Part shown: in pieces, positions 59,958-64,000 of the stretch
Numbering within the stretch: the stretch's first letter is position 1
Layout of the letters: each line of letters opens with the position of its first letter
Assembly: GCF_949628265.1 (NCBI RefSeq)
Contig: NC_088787.1
Span: forward strand, 3,524,501-3,588,500
Length of the DNA: 64,000 nucleotides
Direction of reading: 5' to 3'
DNA from: Cloeon dipterum
Taxonomy: Eukaryota > Arthropoda > Insecta > Ephemeroptera > Baetidae
Position numbers and translations under genes: made by a program
The notes under the pieces: model-generated
What the model saw: the letters and a program-made list of their open reading frames with translations, nothing else
What the model was told of the DNA's origin: nothing
Databases searched by the model: none

Positions 59958-62041
59958 ATGAATTATTTCTTCTTTTTCTTCGTTTTGCTCCATCTTTCAT
60001 TGACCACTGCCGTAAAATTCATGCAAGTCTTCGAGTGGCCCCATGGAATGGACTACGAGTGGCCTTCCGAGGCAAAAAGGACACAGGCCTTGAAATATGG
60101 AACTTACAAACCAGAGAAAATTGTACCTATTTTTATGGCTGTCAATGGAAGAATAATCTTCCTAAGCCTTGAGAAATATGAAAATATTCCGGTGAGTCTG
60201 GTGTCCTTGCCGACGAGCAGCGCGTCCTCTGCGTCCCCGAAGCTCACTCCATTTCCTTCGTGGGAGATGCATGTAAGTGTGAAAATTAAAGATTAGCAAT
60301 CAAATCATATGCGCCTAGCAAGAGAAGTTAATTTTTTAGTCGAAACTTGTAGTTTAGTATTATATTTTCATGAAATGGGCACTCATTATATTAAAATTTT
60401 CATATATTCTGAAATCTCGGTGTTTTCTCAAAATAGTTAACCAGTATACCAAAAGTGATATTCCGATGAAGATTTATTCTAAAACACATCAATATTCTTT
60501 TTTGCAGGGTAAAGGTGACTGCAACAAAATTGAAGTAGCAAGAGGGCTGGAGGTTGACTCCGTTGGGAGACTCTGGGTGCTGGACAGCGGTAGCGAGAGT
60601 TGCAATGCAAAACTATGGATTTTCGATTTGTCCGAAACCGAACACACGAATCGCTTTCATCGATTTCCTTCTCGCTATCGCATGCTTGACTTGGTGCTTG
60701 ATGAATCGCCCAATGGAACCTTGGCATTCATCTCACATATTGGTCCAGAACACATTGTCGTGTTTAGTTTGGAGAAAAATCAATCTTGGATCGTGGAAAC
60801 GCCAGGAATCGAGGTTTTATCCATTGCTCTGTCCCCTAAGGGAGAACCGAGAAAGCTTTACCTAAGCAATTGGAACTCCTATGATCTGCATTCAGTTTCT
60901 GTTTCCGCACTTCGTAACGGAACTCAAATTGCATTTCCCGAACAAATCGGAAAATGGACTGGAAGACCATATAGAATGCTGATGGACAATCTCGGGACCA
61001 TGTATGCCGCGTTTTGGCAGAGAAACTTCATACTCTCTTGGAACACATCAGAGCCATTCTTTAAGAAGCAGCGTTTTTATGAGGTACGTCACCAATTTAA
61101 GTATTAAATTTGTTATTCTATTAAGATTGATTTTATTATTGGCTCGCATCATATTACTATATTTTAAATTGAAGAGCTGTGTGTGTGTGTGCAATATCAT
61201 TTCTTCGTGTTATCCTTTGATCTTTGCTAAAATTACAATAGAGTCCTGTTAAATTTTTAAGGATGGAAAACTGGATAACTATGTGCCATTTACTTTTGCA
61301 TTGGACTCTTCGGGAACATTTTGGATGATTGAGCATAATATAACAGGAACTAAGCCAAGGCTACTAATGGCCGCAGTCGGTGCAAAATCATACATCTTTG
61401 AGACCTCATCAGGTAAGTTTTCTCTGAACATGATACATGATCATGAGTTGCCTTGAAAACCTTTAAGAATTTGAATATTTTTTTATTTAATTTAAGCCAA
61501 AGACGAGCACTTTGTTAGGATTGTTGCTGAAAATGACGAATCAAAAAGGTTTCATGCTAGATAAACGACTTCATTTTGATTTATTCTAATTTCAGTTACA
61601 CCAGCCACCACAACCATTTCCCCTAAGACCGAACCAACGCCTGTTAGCATGTCCAGTCCGACGACAGCAAAATCTGTGGAAAATGCCTCAACTGAGGTGC
61701 AGGAGAGCTGCATCCTAACCGAAAATTCGAACGAAAATAGCATAATTATCATAACTCTGATCTGCGTCATCGTGTTGTTGAGTCTATTCATTCTGTGGCT
61801 CATCCTAGGACCGAAGATGAACAATTTATTCACTCCCCAGAGCACAAACGAGGCCATGCAAATGTCCGCTTTATTTGACTACAATGAAGACATCGGCCCG
61901 GCGGAAGAGCAGTTTGAGGAAGTCACGTACGAAATCGGGTCGCCGTCACGCCCCCTTCGCCTGGTGCCTACGAGCAGACGATTTATCTCAGCCCGCGATC
62001 TGCGTGAAAGCGATGCCAGCGAGGCCGAGGATGTTCAATAA
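59958..62041 (+). CDS. YT16: Yellow/MRJP-like membrane-anchored protein, short stalk
   Basis: Exons 59958-60272, 60508-61083, 61262-61412 and 61596-62041 give 495 residues. The ectodomain has EWPHGMDYEWPSEAKRTQAL, RLWVLDSGSESCNAKLW and SHIGPEHIVVFSLEKNQSW. Exon 4 lost two codons around the PRYR motif (PRLLMAAVGAKSY). Its acceptor is TTTTTAAG|GATGG rather than TTTTTAG. The TM is at about 396-417 (TLICVIVLLSLFILWLIL), then GPKMN. The tail is open: DIGPAEEQFEEVTYEIGS, RRFISARDLRESDASEAEDVQ. It ends at a TAA where other paralogues go on with EIW. It is the inverted counterpart of YT13. Confidence 0.86.
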
Positions 62042-62404
62042 ATCTCGTGCTCCAATCGAGAATGACACGACGTCGGCCTTGCTCTGAAGGAATATCGGTA
62101 GGATAAAGTTGCACTGGAACCTTCCAGGTCACCACATTGTGAAGATATACTTCTTCTGTGCACTGCCTAAAATCTTACCATGAGCACCGTCGGAACTTGG
62201 TTTTAAAGATGAATAAAAAAATATTTTTGGAAAAATGTACCTTGTTATTTCAATAAGTATTTTTGTTCAATCATTCCGTCAATTTCAAATGAATAAACTG
62301 TTTTCACAACATAAAATAATTTATATAACAAAAATAGTAAGCAGAATTTAAAATCAATCGAATTTTTTCTGTAAAAGTCAATTTATTTTATTTATTTTGT
62401 CCTC

Positions 62405-62510
62405 TAATTTTAAGAAAAGGGACATAGAAAGGTATTGGTTGCTAGAAAAACTTTTCTCGTGGCTTTCTTGGTCAGCGTGTGCGCCGTGCGGCAGCAAGAA
62501 TTCAGGAAAA
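62405..62510 (+). repeat. Rep-J, copy 4 (plus, partial)
   Basis: GGTTGCTAGAAAAACTTTTC, TCGTGGCTTTCTTGGTCAGC, GTGTGCGCCGTGCGGCAGC and GGAAAATTGGTTCAAGC. It passes directly into the next TGACGTCA repeat. Confidence 0.6.
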
Positions 62511-63020
62511 TTGGTTCAAGCTCAGAAGCCGCCTCTGACACGTCGCAGGAGGCACTTGGTGTGACGTCACTGGGGGCGGGGAGAAATTCGTCCAGTTAAA
62601 CAGACACGCGACTTTGACCTTTGAATGGCATACCACTGGAGGGGGAACGAGTGAGGCAGAGGAGGCGGAGCTTGCAAAGTCAAAGCCAAGAGAAGGGGCC
62701 TGACGTTAGTTCAGCAGTTGCCCCACTCACTAAGACGCGGCGCTGGTGGCTCTTGGCGTGACGTCAGCGGGGGCGGAGGAAAATCAGCCAAATGAACAGG
62801 CAGGCACGCGACAATGAATGGCATAGCCAAGTGAGCGGAGGGGAAATGAATGAAATTAATCAACTGCACAAGGAGGCGCTAGGAAAAGTGAAATAAAAGC
62901 AAGGAGGCTGCTGTTTTGAGTTGATTCCTTATTTTCAGACATTCAGAGCGGACCAACCTGCATAAATTCTAAAAGATTAAAATAATACAATTGCATGTTT
63001 CGAATTTATCGAGCCAATTT
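62510..63020 (+). repeat. GC-rich TGACGTCA repeat, near-full copy 2 kb before the right edge
   Basis: It is almost collinear with 6515-7060. TGACGTCA occurs at 62562-62569 and 62759-62766. GGAGAAATTCGTCCAGTTAA, TGACCTTTGAATGGCATACC, GCCTGACGTTAGTTCAGCAG and ATTTATCGAGCCA are shared in order. The two copies are 56 kb apart yet very similar. Confidence 0.75.
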
Positions 63021-63374
63021 CTGCTTATTTTTCAGTATTTCCAACATTTTCCCATGTTATTATTCGGTGCCAGGGTACACGAGTGGGAGGAGAGTTATGA
63101 CAGTCGAGGACAGAGTGCGAAAAAGACGAGACGAAGACGGACCAGCGGTGCTAGCAGTCGAGCCCACTCTCTCCCCTCTCGCAATCGGCACAATAAACTT
63201 GTTTCCCTGTTCGCATCGTCTGGCCCTAATGAGGCATTCCCGAGACATACAGCAGCACCTATTAATTCCCAAGTCCCTAAAGCCACGACGAATAATAATA
63301 ATAAGTAATCAAACTGGGAGACGCGCCCCTCCCCTTTTCTCTGGGGCCCCGGCGGCAGAGGCTCCCGCGCTAGC

Positions 63375-63680
63375 TGTGCTGCCGCATTCCCCTGGCACTG
63401 ATTCAGTCGTTTCCTCACAATCAGACAGGGCGCTGGTAGCGCTTGGTGTGACGTCACAGACGGAGGGGGAAGTCAAGCAGACACGCGACTTTGAATGGCA
63501 TAGCTCAGTGTACGGAGGGGAAATGAATGAAAATGAATCAAGTGCATAAAGTGGCGATAAAAAAATGAAATTAAAGCGAGGAAACTGCCGCTAGGGGCGA
63601 TTCAAGAGAATACAATCTAAAATATGGAAATATCTATGCATGTTTCGCATTTTCGAGCCCTCTTTTCTAATTCATTTTTC
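63375..63680 (+). repeat. GC-rich TGACGTCA repeat, shorter variant
   Basis: One module with CAGACAGGGCGCTGGTAGCG, TGACGTCA at 63449-63456, CTTTGAATGGCATAG and GAGGGGAAATGAATGAAAAT, ending in TTTCGCATTTTCGAGCC. The stretch before it (63,040-63,370) is GC-rich and of unknown nature; its open frames look like chance. Confidence 0.65.
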
Positions 63681-63799
63681 GTTATTTCCACTTTTTTAGC
63701 ATATTATTCGGCACTCCCCGCTAGAGTATCAATCGAATTTGTAGGCAAAAAACGATCAGCGTTATAACATTTTATTTAAAAAAAAATAATAATTTAATC

Positions 63800-64000
63800 A
63801 GTCAGCCCAGGAAAAATGCAAGCGATGTATTTATATTGCTAGAATTCCTAAAAAAACACTACTGATAACCGTTGAAATATTTCCTTGTGCCTGCTGCAAA
63901 TTTTTTCTTTGCCATTATCTGTGTTGCCGTGGCAACGCAGTGTCACAAGCCAGAAGAAGTCGTTGTCATGCGACGGATATTATCTTATCTTTGTATCACC
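63800..64000 (-). repeat. X-box-bearing repeat, inverted copy
   Basis: The reverse complement matches 32,695-32,880 block by block: GATACAAAGATAAGATAATA, CCGTCGCATGACAAC, the 14-base palindrome, TATTTCAACGGTTATCAGTA. Here the palindrome is perfect but for the centre: GTTGCCGTGGCAAC at 63923-63936, a full match to an RFX X-box of the form GTTGCC-R-TGGCAAC. The block is cut by the window edge. Confidence 0.65.

Noticed and set aside
62991..63549. Overlapping open frames of up to 184 codons at the right edge
   Set aside because: They run through the GC-rich repeat and contain no recognisable domain.
1..64000. CRISPR arrays, bacterial operons, integrases, rRNA or tRNA genes
   Set aside because: None seen. 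The gene structure is eukaryotic; the only tRNA-like sequence is the head of the SINE-like element.

Overview
The window looks like an insect (at least arthropod) nuclear genome segment. The evidence is short spliced introns with GT-AG borders, many genes of the Yellow/major royal jelly protein (MRJP) family, two ZAD-C2H2 zinc-finger transcription factor genes, and an AT-rich background full of dispersed repeats. I cannot name the species from the sequence.

The main content is a tandem array of 16 Yellow/MRJP-like loci, called YT1 to YT16 here. A typical unit has a TATA-like core promoter and a short non-coding exon 1 ending CAG|GTTCG. Exon 2 carries the signal peptide and the first propeller part (motif EWPDGMDYEWPSEA) and ends ATGCAT|GTAAGT. 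Exon 3 is about 190 codons and carries the RLWVLDSG motif. Exon 4 is about 50 codons. Exon 5 is unusual for the family: it encodes a Thr/Pro-rich stalk, one transmembrane (TM) helix and an acidic cytoplasmic tail, often with DDVGP and LYEEV motifs. Splice phases are the same throughout (0, 0, 1), so the models support each other. Known Yellow/MRJP proteins are mostly secreted, so this looks like a family of membrane-tethered propellers with receptor-like topology.

Layout: YT1 (5' truncated by the window, in-frame stop), YT2 and YT3 lie at 1-5.7 kb; YT4 and YT5 (short stalk) at 7-11.5 kb; ZF1 on the minus strand at 12.8-14.7 kb; YT6 and YT7 at 16-21.6 kb; ZF2, a paralogue of ZF1 with a frameshift, at 22.3-24.2 kb. 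A repeat-rich spacer at 24.6-28.2 kb holds a cullin relic and a SINE-like element. An unrelated RCC1-BTB gene (RCBTB type) occupies 28.25-31.4 kb, followed by another repeat-rich spacer to 33.7 kb. YT8 to YT12 (plus) fill 34-48 kb, YT13 to YT15 (minus) 49-58.5 kb and YT16 (plus) 60-62 kb. GC-rich repeats with TGACGTCA sites and an inverted copy of an X-box-bearing repeat close the window.

The array shows strong birth-and-death evolution. YT3 and YT8 have lost the propeller in two different ways but keep an open frame from signal peptide to TM tail. YT10 has lost its stalk by an exon 4/exon 5 fusion. YT12 has lost its anchor and would be secreted. YT15 and YT1 are broken inside the propeller. 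YT2, YT8, YT9, YT13 and YT14 have shortened or shifted tails. All statements are read by eye from the sequence; no similarity search was run.
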